Shown here in pieces: positions 9,726 through 18,740 of a stretch of 20,751 nucleotides of DNA. The first letter of the stretch is position 1. Each line of letters starts with the position of its first letter. Both the position numbers and the translations under genes were made by a program. The DNA lies in the NCBI GenBank assembly GCA_021464525.1, contig JADRCO010001272.1:1-20751 (forward strand), in the 5' to 3' direction. The notes under the pieces are model-generated. The model had not been told where the DNA came from, ran no database searches, and was given only the letters and a program-made list of their open reading frames with translations. The stretch comes from Rhizophagus sp. LPA8_4_AMF. Its lineage: Eukaryota > Glomeromycota > Glomeromycetes > Glomerales > Glomeraceae.

Positions 9726-10125
9726 GAACTCAGTTCTGGAACTCAGTCCTATATTTAGCACACACATCCTTTGGTTTGCTAAGTATCACAAGTAGCGATC
9801 ACCATTACCAAAATTAGGTAAGAGTTCCGAGTTCCGGCAGGGTTAAAAATGTTGTGGGTATGGTGATGAACTGAAGATCACCACCGGTGAGATTTAGCAA
9901 TTTTCTTAATTTTCTTATTCTTTCGAATCATAATTTAATTTATTTTTTTTTTATTTATATATAAATATATTTTAATAAATAATGATTGTTTATTTTAGCA
10001 CATAAATCATTTACTATTATTATATTTTAAGTAAAAAATATTTTTCATAAAAAATTTTCGTGCCATCAATTGATTTATCGCCAAGAAAGATTCATTAAAC
10101 GCTATTTTCGGATTTATTGATTTAT
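9726..10125. other. Spacer upstream of gene B
   Basis: No gene seen. GGTGGTGATCTTCAG on the opposite strand near 9873-9890 and the TATGGTGATGAACTG stretch next to it are GC-richer than their surroundings but open in no long frame. Confidence 0.3.
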
Positions 10126-10140
10126 TAGACGCAGCAAACG
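10126..10140 (+). promoter_or_regulatory. Family upstream element, gene B copy
   Basis: TAGACGCAGCAAACG lies about 290 bp before the gene B start. It resembles AAGGCGCAGTAATTGCAGCA ahead of gene C and related words ahead of D, F and G. A conserved regulatory role is inferred from its recurrence, though shared ancestry by duplication explains part of it. Confidence 0.35.
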
Positions 10141-10422
10141 TGATAATATGCATAAATATTCCTTTTAAAGCTCATTGATAGGAATCTATCTCCGACGTAT
10201 TTACATTATGAAATCTTAATAAAATTTGATTATTTCTAAATCTAATTACGCTATACTTTTTATTGTTTCATTTAAACCTATTGAAAAAACAATGAGTTTC
10301 CAATATGTTTAAATTTATTTATACTATTGAATAACAAATCAATTATAAATTAAATAATCCATCCACAAAATATTTATGACCATATTTTTTTATTAATTAC
10401 TTGTATCATCAACGAAAAAAAA

Positions 10423-11142
10423 ATGCCTCGAGCTGATAAATCAAATTTTTGGTCATCTACGGATTTAATTAAAGTACTTGAGTTTATTAATGATAATTTT
10501 GATGAATATTATAAAAATCATCGAAAAACTTGTAATGAGGCCATAAAAGCTACAAAAATTGGTCGAAATGGAAAATCGGTTTGTAATAAAATTTTTAATT
10601 TAAATAGAAATATGATGATTTCTGAATTTAAAAGTAGTGAGCCAACTAGCAGATCTATCAGAGAGAGTAAGGAAATTCGTAGATTAGTATCAGAAATTTA
10701 TAATAAAACTAACGCTAAAGAAAAAAATAAAGAAGGAAATCAAAAAATAACAAAAGATCGTAAGAGTGATGATATCAAGAAGAATTTAAAGTACGTTGAC
10801 TTTAAATTACTGATTCTTTTAAAAAAAAAAATCTATTACTAATATAATATTTACATTTTTTTTGTCTTTAATTTTAGTGATGATAAAGTAACAATCGAAG
10901 CGTTTACTAGTCAAATGGATATGTTCTTTTCGATTGAGGAGGCTAATAAATTTTGTGAAGAAAAAATACAAAATGTTAACCACAATGCGACAAAATCGAA
11001 AGAGATGGTTGAAGCTGGCCTTGAAAGTAAAATCGAGAAAATTTCTTACCTTCTATCTGAATATATAAAAACGATCGAGGATCGAGATAATGAGGTTAAT
11101 AGATTATTTGAAAAGTTAGAAAGAGTTGGGATGATGGACTGA
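10423..11142 (+). CDS. Gene B: two-exon Myb/SANT-like plus coiled-coil protein (210 aa)
   Basis: Exon 1 is 10423-10790, the 87-nt intron 10791-10877 (GTACGT to TTTTAG) and exon 2 10878-11142. The phase-2 join restores Asn between KKNL and DDKVTIEA. Exon 1 has Trp10, VLEFINDNFDEYY, TCNEA and NGKSVCNKI, matching the pattern of the paralogues. It lacks the IIW(E/D)N segment: the stretch before EIRRLVSEIY is Ser/Thr/Arg rich. Residues from about 98 to the junction are Lys-rich. Exon 2 encodes a heptad-patterned helix from FFSIEEAN to the end and is 12 nt longer than those of C to G, with an extra GMMD tail. It is the first gene of the array and is 1.1 kb from C. A DNA-associated homo- or heterodimer is the working guess; biochemical function is unknown. 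Confidence 0.85.
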
Positions 11143-12026
11143 GACCCTGAAAATACATCATAAATTTAATAAAATAAGTTTATAGTAATAGATAACTAAA
11201 GTAATTAAAATTACGTTTAAAATAATAATTAATTAAAAAATTTCTGAGGTAGACTATTTGAACAACGTAAAATAAAGATTTCATTTTTTACCCATCTCTA
11301 ATTTATGTAAATAACATGTAAAGTTTGCGTTTTAGATAACCTGGTAACAACCTATGTAAATCCATCCAGCTACGTCACCTCTATTTTTTTTAGGATGATC
11401 CCTACCCTTGTTTTTTCCTTCTTTTCTGCAATACGATAATTATTTTAAAAGGTGCGTCTAGTGCGACGAACTTTAACGGTTTCTGTTTTACGCAAAAGTT
11501 GTCTATTCATAACAGGTTTTTTTTAAAACAAGGTGAATGTATTTGTTTAATAATGCGAGGAGAGAAGGATTTTTTAATTTCAAAAGCAATTGGAGAGATT
11601 ATTTAAGAAATGCGTCAAAAAAAAAAATTTTAGTATAGTTGCATACTTGCATGAAAATCGATTCTTGGCTCCGAACCGATATTATTGTTAATCACCGATT
11701 TTTCTACTATCGTACAATGAAAAAATTTCATTCACGTGGGTAGTATAGAAGTGTACCTTGATCACGTGTAATCATCACGTCCATATTTTAAAAATAAATG
11801 AATGAATGAATAAAACTATTAGAGCATCTTGTTTCCACTTCCCTATACATAATAACAGATAAGAGCAAAATATTAAATTTATCATTAATTTCAGTGATAA
11901 AATTATGACGTTATCAATAAAAAAACCCTACCATTCGACGACGAAAAAATGATCGGAGTTCTCTAAGCAATTTTGACGGGGACATGCTAACGTTGCACAA
12001 TTAAAAATTATCCATAAAGTTCTTAT
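11143..12026. other. Spacer between genes B and C
   Basis: No gene. TCCATCCAGCTACGTCACCT (11361-11380) and GCGACGAACTTTAACGGTTT (11463-11482) are repeated downstream of gene G. Two CACGTG palindromes lie at 11733-11738 and 11763-11768, roughly 500 bp before gene C. Confidence 0.5.
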
Positions 12027-12159
12027 AAGGCGCAGTAATTGCAGCAATCACACTATTTTTCATGTAAACTATTCCACTTTCTGAAATTGATTGCTTCCCT
12101 GTTTAATAATTTTCATTTCTTTTGTAACACATGGTGGTCGGATCAACGTAAATAAATAG
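12027..12159 (+). promoter_or_regulatory. Family upstream module, gene C copy
   Basis: Three words occur in fixed order: AAGGCGCAGTAATTGCAGCA (12027-12046), GATTGCTTCC (12089-12098) and AAATAAATAG (12150-12159), the last 116 bp before the start codon and TATA-like. Genes D and F have the same three at similar spacing. Confidence 0.45.
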
Positions 12160-12265
12160 TCGTCCCATTTCATTTTTTTTCATTTTTTTTCAATTTTTTT
12201 TTTAAACAAAAAGAAAAGAGAAAAAAAAGAAAAATTATAAAATTGAATACTTTTGAAAAAGATAA

Positions 12266-12970
12266 ATGCCGCCAACAAAAAGGTCAAAGGAGATATCTCA
12301 AGAATCATATGTGAAGTCCATAGGGCTTATCAGAGTCTTTACGTTTCTTAATAATAACTTTGATATGTGGAATGAAAATAAGTATAACGCATGTGATGAA
12401 GCAAAAAAGCGTGCCGATGTTATTTGGGATGCTAAATCAATTTATAATATAGTTAACACTTGTATTGAAGCTATGAATGAATATAATGAAACAGGTAATA
12501 AGCCAAACACTTGCGACAGCATTATCTGGGATAATAAAAGACTTAATAGTTTGATAAGAGTGTTTTGTAATAAAATTATAAAAGAAAATCAAGGAACCAT
12601 GAAAGATCGTAAGAATGACGGGGGTATTATTGAAAATATTTTAAGGTATGATGACTTTAAATATTAATTGTTTCTTAAAAAAAAATATTAAATAATGTTT
12701 TTTTTTCCTTCATTTAGTACTAATCAAGTAGCAACTAAACCATTCGCTAGTCGAAAGGACATATCCTTTTTGATTGCGGAGGCTAAGAATCTTTACACCG
12801 AAAAAATTAACAATGCCAACTTTATTGCTGAGAAAGGTAAAGAAATGATTGAATATGGTCGTAAAAGAAAAGTCGAGGATATTACCCAACTTTTGTCTAA
12901 ACTTACAAAAACGATTGAGGACGAATGTTATAAGATTAATAAAATATTCGAAAAATTGAAAAAACTTTAA
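12266..12970 (+). CDS. Gene C: two-exon family member lacking the conserved Trp (210 aa)
   Basis: Exon 1 is 12266-12645, the intron 12646-12717 (72 nt, GTATGA to TTTAG) and exon 2 12718-12970. The join is phase 2 and gives Ser between ENIL and TNQVAT. Exon 1 keeps FLNNNFDMW, ACDEA, WDAKSIYN and SIIWDNKRL, but the Trp that starts the domain in A, B, E and G is Val16 here. Exon 2 (253 nt, the same length as in D to G) is a coiled coil from ISFLIAEAKN to IFEKLKKL. The full-length frame, clean splice sites and intact upstream module argue that it is a live gene despite the lost Trp. The frame on the opposite strand across exon 2 is a shadow. Confidence 0.85.
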
Positions 12971-14025
12971 TAATCGGCTGGAAGCTAACATTATAATTTT
13001 GTAAACGTTTAAAGCATAATGTCTTGTATAACCAAAATGAAGTTTATAATATTATCTAAAATAGTTTAATAGACTTAACGTTTAAAGTGTAGTTTAATGA
13101 GGAGGGAGCGTGGAAGCACCATTAAGTGCAGATGCAGGGGAATAAAAATTCAACGAACATTTTCATTAGAGTTTGAACTTTCAATTATGATAGCTTTATT
13201 TTACGTTATATGTAATTGTTACGGTATTTCACGGGGAACTTTGATTTTCACGGAAAATCATGATATTCCACAATGACTCTATCATGTTTAAAGATATTAA
13301 GCTAAGAAACAGAAATATACCGTCGTACACGTTGATATTACGTATGAGTCATCAAATGTAACAAAATATTAGACGATAAATAAACATATATAACTCCATC
13401 TGATTTTGCTGCACCAACCGCATTTCTCTATATCAGCATGAAATTTAAATTTTTACAGAAGCATACAGACAACCGCAGTCTAATTTTCGATCACGTGCTC
13501 GATGGATTTCACGTTAATATTTCTCATTATATTTACTATTACTAACTATTCATCTGTCTCTTTTTTTTCAAACATGACGAAATTTAAAAGATGCTAAACA
13601 CACTTATTCATTAATATTTATTATTTATTACGAATAATTAGACGAAATTAATAAGTTATAATATACATTTATCGCAATGGTGCGGTAGCCTGTATATATG
13701 AATGAAAAAAAAAGAATTTACCTAATTAGCGGACAAACAAGACAAAAACTTGAATCAACTGGCTGAATGGTAAATATTCGAATACGAATACCTATTCAGA
13801 ATTAATAGGATGAAAATGGCGATAAATGAAAATAATCAAATAAATAAATAACTACCCTGAATACTTTGTCGATCATCACTTTTTCTTTTTTGCTTAATTG
13901 GGAATGATTAATTTCTTTTTTTATTATTTATTTGGGTAGTAAGCGCCATAAGGAGTTACATAATTTAACCAAAATTCTTTAATTAAAAAAGTCCTTTTAA
14001 TGATTTAAAAGTGTTGTCATTTTAT
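12971..14025. other. Spacer between genes C and D
   Basis: No gene. It contains an 8-bp hairpin TGATTTTC-ACG-GAAAATCA (13242-13260) and CACGTG at 13492-13497. From about 13850, CACCCTGAATACT-type sequence starts the stretch that is copied again at about 16516 ahead of gene F. Confidence 0.45.
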
Positions 14026-14164
14026 TAGGCGCAACAAATGCAGAAATCACGACGCTTTGCATCTTCTAAGGCGTAAACTTAAACTTATCCAGTTTTGAAC
14101 TTGATTGCTCCCTGATTTATAACTTGTAACACAAAGTGGCCAGAGCATACAATTAAATAAATAG
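14026..14164 (+). promoter_or_regulatory. Family upstream module, gene D copy
   Basis: TAGGCGCAACAAATGCAGAA (14026-14045), GATTGCTCCC (14103-14112) and AAATAAATAG (14155-14164) keep the order seen before C and F. The last word is 95 bp before the start codon. GGCGTAAACTTAAA near 14070 is shared with F only. Confidence 0.45.
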
Positions 14165-14249
14165 TATTGAAAAATTCGATCACACATTTTTTAACAGAGA
14201 AAAAAAAATTGATTATTTATACTTTTTATTTATATTTTTGAAAAAATAA

Positions 14250-14660
14250 ATGCTACCAATAAGAAATTCAAGTGAGATGTCCCAAGAAGGTCGTAGAAGT
14301 GACGGTGATATTGAAATGATTTTAAAGTATGTTGATATTAAACCATACTCTTTTTTTTTAAAATAAATGAGAAAAGATTTATAATTTACATGTATATTTA
14401 ATTTTAGCACTGATCAAGTAACAACTGAAGTATTCACTGGTCGAACAGACACAATATATTCAATTGAGGATGTTAATAAACTTTGCAACGAAAAAGTTCA
14501 AGTAGCCAAAACTACTGCGGAAAAGACGATAGAAACGATTGAAAATGATCGTAATAAAAAGGTAGATAAAATTTGTCAACTTCGGACCGAACTTACAAAT
14601 ACAATTAATGATGCAAATATCAAGATTAATAAAATATATGAAGAGTTGAAAAAAATTTAG
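14250..14660 (+). CDS. Gene D: short paralogue, coiled coil only (109 aa)
   Basis: Exon 1 is 14250-14326, the 81-nt intron 14327-14407 (GTATGT to TTTTAG) and exon 2 14408-14660. Exon 1 codes for only 25 residues: a family-like start (MLPIRNSSEMSQE) runs directly into GRRSDGDIEMIL, the segment that ends exon 1 in full-length members. About 105 codons, the whole Myb/SANT-like region, are missing with the frame kept. The phase-2 join gives Asn then TDQVTTEVF. Exon 2 is intact, 253 nt, and forms a coiled coil up to YEELKKI. The upstream module and start context are normal, so this is likely expressed and not a dead copy. It could pair with the full-length proteins and act as a competitor; that is inference. 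Confidence 0.8.
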
Positions 14661-15080
14661 CGATTGTTTGGAATTTATGTTATTATTTTATAGACTGAAA
14701 GCATAATATCTTGAAATTTATTTTAGTTCATATAAATTTATTTGAGTTGGTAAAGTTGGTATTTAAGTTTAAATAAAATTTAATTTAAATTCTTTATTTC
14801 TTTTAATCTCTAAAGTTTAGACCATTATAAAATGAAATTTTTATTTTATGATGTAATTAAAAAGTGGCTAGTGGGAAAAAAATTCTTAACCTATGAGCTG
14901 GTTTTTTTATCTACCTTAATTTCCGTACTATCTCTTTTTATTTATGATCAACCAAACTGGAGAAACCAATTTTGACAATTTAGTAACACGATATAGTGAG
15001 CTTACCTCATCTCGCATCTGAATTTTGATTTATTCCAAATTCAAAAGTAATCGGTATTGAAATTCCTTTATTTCTATCTA

Positions 15081-15211
15081 TTTATTCCGCCTCCCATTTC
15101 TAATAAAGAAAAAGAAACAATTTTTTTTTTTAAAGTCGATTACTTTTATTTCTTCCACCTCCCATTTCCAATAAAAGAAAAGGAAACTTTTTTTTAAAAA
15201 AAATCGATTAC
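15081..15211 (+). repeat. Tandem duplication of about 65 bp directly upstream of gene E
   Basis: Copy 1 (15081-15143) and copy 2 (15144-15211) share CCTCCCATTTC, AATAAA, GAAAC and TCGATTAC in the same order, each with a long T-run and A-run. The duplication puts the GGTATTGAAA word about 195 bp from the start codon, against about 100 bp in genes D, F and G. The frame on the opposite strand here is a product of these runs. Confidence 0.75.
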
Positions 15212-15240
15212 CATTATTACTTTTTTTTTTTAAAAAAAAA

Positions 15241-15986
15241 ATGCCACTAACAAGAAATAATATAAGTGAGTCATCACAGGAACTAATACGTTGGAGATAC
15301 TCAGAACTCGCTAAAGTCTTATATTTTCTTGATGATAATTTTGATAAGTGGTATAATGACAATTATAATCTTTGTGTTAAAGCCAAAGAAGTCACAGATA
15401 TTATTTGGGACGCTGAATCAATTTATAATAAAGTTCACAGCTTGTTTAAGATTATGGGTGACTATCTTCAGACAGGTATTAAGTCATCAGAATGTACCAT
15501 TATCTGGGAAAATGAAGAAATCTATAAATTGGTAAAACGAATTTATTTTAAGACTAAAAAAAGATTGAAAGAAGATAATCAAGAAGTTGCAAGTGGCCAA
15601 AAGAGCAACGGTCGCATTGAAAAAATTTTGAAGTATGGTGAATTTAAGTATTGTTTCTTTTTTAAACAACGAAAATACTATGAGAATTATAATTGTTAAT
15701 TTATATATTTATTTTTTTTTTCTTTCAATTTAGTTCTGATCAAATAACAATTGAAGCACGAATGGACAGGCCCTGCTCAATCGAGGCGATTTTTAATCTT
15801 TGTGATGAAAAAATTCAAAAAATTACCAATTCGGCGGAAGAATTGAAAGAAAAGGCTAGAGCTGATTGTGAAGAACGATTCAATCAAATTTCTCAATATC
15901 GCTCAAAACTTATAAAAAAGATTAATGAAACCAGTAAACTAATTAATGAAACTAATAAGATGTATGAAGAGTTCAGAAAATTTTAG
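15241..15986 (+). CDS. Gene E: full-length Myb/SANT-like plus coiled-coil protein (214 aa)
   Basis: Exon 1 is 15241-15632, the intron 15633-15733 (101 nt, GTATGG to TTTAG) and exon 2 15734-15986. The phase-2 join gives Asn between EKIL and SDQITIEA. Exon 1 carries Trp18, VLYFLDDNFDKWY, LCVKAKE, WDAESIYNKV, a GDYL segment, CTIIWENEEIYKLVKRIY and a basic KTKKRLKED. This is the best preserved form of the domain with G. Exon 2 has MDRPCSIEAIFNLCDEKI and then heptads ending with repeated NETxK units. It is the second gene of the D-E block, 580 bp after D, and its partner copy is G. Function is unknown; DNA binding with dimerisation is inferred from pattern. Confidence 0.88.
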
Positions 15987-16259
15987 TTGTCTATATATTA
16001 TCATTTAAAAGCCGAAGCGTGGTATCTTGAAATTTACACGATATAAGTTTGTATCTATCAGATTTATTTAAAAGGTTTTAGATAAAATTTAAAATTTTTC
16101 ATTATTTTAATCTATTAAAGTTTAGACTTTTAAAAAGATTCTTTATTTTGCGTAGTACTTAAAAATTTTTTTTAGTGATAACATTCAACTTAATGAAAAA
16201 TGACCGGCCCTTGAATTTAAACTTTGGCTTAAAGTTAAGCTATTCGGCATTATATCGGG

Positions 16260-16515
16260 CCGATATGTGTTTAAAATCCTGACAGGCGTTTTGATCACAT
16301 ACATGCAATGTCAGTTGATGTTTAATTGTGCAGTTCATGTGATCATGAGAAAACGCGGTGAGCTAGTGTCCCGTGAATTTGCACAAATCCAAAAAAGGAA
16401 ATGTTCTTATCGATCATTTAATTCTGGCCGGAGTTTATTTAGTCAGCGGTTTGGAATTTCGACAATGGTTTGGAATTTATTATGTACCGAAAGGTATTTC
16501 GATTTCGGCACATAG
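16260..16515. other. Insertion-like sequence between the two duplicated blocks
   Basis: GTGTTTAAAATC at about 16267 is the last point where the gene E downstream region matches that of gene G (near 18996). The gene F upstream block resumes at about 16516. Between them is an inverted repeat, GCGTTTTGATCACAT (16286-16300) with ATGTGATCA..AAAACGC (16337-16356), then a CCAAAAAAGGAAAT..ATTCTGGCCGGA piece (16389-16432) related to the fold-back element at 6481-6765. An 82-codon open stretch here has no homologous codon pattern and is not called. Confidence 0.5.
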
Positions 16516-16629
16516 TCACCCTGGATACTGAAAAATTCGTTCATTGAAAAACGTTGCAGATTTGATGATCACTTTTTCTACTTAATTGGTAATATGTAAA
16601 AGTGCCATAAAATGCTCATTTTATATTAT

Positions 16630-16772
16630 AAGGCGCTACGATTGCAGCAAACCAATGACATTGCATGTTAGGCGTAAACTTAAATTTTTCCGGTTTTGAA
16701 CCTGATTGCTTCCTTTTTTATAACTTTCATTTCTTTCGTAATACAAAGTTGTCGAAGCACACAAATAAATAG
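16630..16772 (+). promoter_or_regulatory. Family upstream module, gene F copy
   Basis: AAGGCGCTACGATTGCAGCA (16630-16649), GATTGCTTCC (16704-16713) and AAATAAATAG (16763-16772), with GGCGTAAACTTAAA shared with gene D between the first two. The last word is 103 bp before the start codon. Confidence 0.45.
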
Positions 16773-16865
16773 AATTGAAAATCCCATCTCAACATTTTTA
16801 ACAAGGAAAAAGTCGATAATTTTATATACATATATATACACATATTTTTTATATTTGAAAAATAA

Positions 16866-17287
16866 ATGCCACCAATAAGTAAAATGACTCAAGATGCTGC
16901 TAGAGGTCGTAGGAATGACGGTGACATTGAAATGATTTTAAAGTATTCGACTTTAAATTTTTTTTTTTTTAAAAAAAAATGCGTTATTAAAAAAAAATTT
17001 ACAAATTATTATATTTGTTTTCTTTTCATTTTAGCGCTGATCAAATAACAACTGAAATACTCACTGGTCGAACAAACACGCTCTGTTCAATTGAAGCAAT
17101 TGATAATCTTTGTAACGAAAAAGTTCAAAAAGTTAAACATATTGCGGAAAAATCGATAGAAGCGATTGAAGCTAGTCGTAAAGAACAAATCGATCAAATA
17201 TCTCAACTTCGGGCCGAACTAGTGAATACGATTAAAGAAGCAAATAATAAGATTAATAGAATATTTGAAGAGTTGAAAAAATATTAA
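16866..17287 (+). CDS. Gene F: short paralogue, coiled coil only (109 aa)
   Basis: Exon 1 is 16866-16942, the intron 16943-17034 (92 nt) and exon 2 17035-17287. Exon lengths (77 and 253 nt) equal those of gene D. Exon 1 reads MPPISKMTQDAARGRRNDGD then IEMIL, so it lacks the same Myb/SANT-like region. The donor is GTATTC where all other copies have GTAYGN or GTATGN, because a few bases after GTAT have been lost; splicing may be weaker. Read through, the frame continues as a Phe/Lys-rich tail of 34 residues. The phase-2 join gives Asn then ADQITTEIL. Exon 2 is an intact coiled coil to FEELKKY. It is the duplicate of D. Confidence 0.75.
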
Positions 17288-17638
17288 TGATTAGTTGAAA
17301 CTTATATTATTATTTTTATAGACCGAAGAAGAATAATTATTAAAATGTATTAGTTTTAACAAAATGAGTATATGTATTTATTTAGGGAGTTTTGGTTTGA
17401 GTTTAAATAAGAATTAAAAATTCTTCATCCTTTTAATCCTTTATTTTATGTTTTATAAAATTTTATAATCGAAAGTCGTAATTGTACATCGTGACAAATA
17501 ATATGATATCCAATTTAAAGTGGGTTAAACCGGTTAGAAAGACAATCATTAAATTCTGAGCTGATTGTTTTTTTTATCATACCCATATTTCCATGCTTTA
17601 AGATATACACTATCCTTTTTTATTTAAGTTCGTGTCAT

Positions 17639-17752
17639 AAGGCGGAGTTGCGACCAACTTTCGTATAATCACTCAATGAATTAATTATGACACAACATAT
17701 TCTTCTTGCATTTGATTGATTCCAAATTTAAAGATGTCGATCAGATAAATAG
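17639..17752 (+). promoter_or_regulatory. Partial family upstream module, gene G copy
   Basis: AAGGCGGAGTTGCGACC (17639-17655) and AGATAAATAG followed by TATTGAAAA (17743-17761). The second is 109 bp before the start codon and matches the D and F arrangement; the middle GATTGCTTCC word is not clear. Confidence 0.35.
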
Positions 17753-17851
17753 TATTGAAAATTCTTTTCACAAAAAGAAAGGAAATAAAAATTTAAAATC
17801 GATTAATTTTATTCTTCACAATATTTTTAACGAAAAAGAAAGAAAAAAAAA

Positions 17852-18596
17852 ATGCTATCATCAAGAAATAATACAAATCAGACATCACAAGAAATACATT
17901 GGAAACCCAAAGAACTCGCTCATATCTTATATTTTATTAATGAAAATTTTGATGCATGGTATAATAACAATTATGATTTTTGTATCAAAGTAAAAGAAGG
18001 TACCGGCGTTATTTGGGACGTTGGATTAATTCATAATATGGTTAATACCCTGGTTAAGGTCACGGGTGATTATCTTAGGGCAGGTATTAGGTCAACAACA
18101 TGCACCATTATCTGGGAAAATAATGAAATCTACGAGTTGATGAAACAAATTTATTTTAAGACTAATAAAAGATTGAAAGAAGATAATCAAAAAGTTGCAA
18201 GAGGCCATAAGAGCGACGGTCACATTGAAAAAATTTTAAAGTATGGTGAATTTAAGTATTGTTTTTTTTAAACAACGATAATACTATGAGCTTTATAATT
18301 ATTAATTTATATATATATATATATATTTTTTCTTTCAATTTAGTTCTAATCAAATAACAATTGAAGCACTAATGGACAGGCCCTGTTCAATCGAGGCGAT
18401 TTTTAATCTTTGTGATGAAAAAATTCAAAAAGTTGTCGATTCGGCGGCAAAATCGATAGAAAATGTTGAAGCTGATTATAAAGAACGATTGAATCAAATT
18501 ACTCAATATCAGTCTGAACTTATAAAAAAGATCAATGAAACCAGTAAACAGATTAATGAAACTAGTAAAATGTATGAAGAGTTCAGGAAGCTTTAG
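17852..18596 (+). CDS. Gene G: full-length Myb/SANT-like plus coiled-coil protein (213 aa)
   Basis: Exon 1 is 17852-18240, the intron 18241-18343 (103 nt, GTATGG to TTTAG, with a TA run) and exon 2 18344-18596. The phase-2 join gives Asn between EKIL and SNQITIEA. Exon 1 has Trp17, ILYFINENFDAWY, FCIKVKE, IWDVGLIHNMV, CTIIWENNEIYELMKQIY and a basic NKRLKEDN. Exon 2 shares MDRPCSIEAIFNLCDEKI exactly with E and is close to it throughout. It ends with two NETSK units and EEFRKL. It is the duplicate of E and the last gene of the array. The start of 17852 is preferred over the TTG-led frame that begins at 17706 because it follows the A-run used by all copies and aligns with E. Confidence 0.88.
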
Positions 18597-18609
18597 TGGT
18601 CGGTTGGAA

Positions 18610-18740
18610 CTTATATTATCATTTTATAAGATGAAGTATACTATCTTGAAATTCTAATTTTTCATAATAGAATTAAGTAGTCTTATATTATCATTTTATA
18701 AGCTGAAGCATCGTGTCTTGAAATTTTAATTTTCATAATG
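18610..18740 (+). repeat. Tandem duplication of about 60 bp after gene G
   Basis: CTTATATTATCATTTTATAA begins copies at 18610 and 18682. Both go on with GATGAAG or GCTGAAG, TATCTTGAAATT or GTGTCTTGAAATT, and TTCATAAT. Gene E has a single version of this stretch after its stop, so the second copy arose after the block duplication. Confidence 0.75.

Noticed and set aside
12710..12991. 93-codon opposite-strand frame over gene C exon 2
   Set aside because: It is the mirror of a Lys/Glu-rich coiled coil, which gives Phe/Leu-rich shadow frames on the other strand.
16267..16515. 82-codon + strand frame between E and F
   Set aside because: It runs across an inverted repeat and a dispersed repeat piece and has no counterpart in the twin block.
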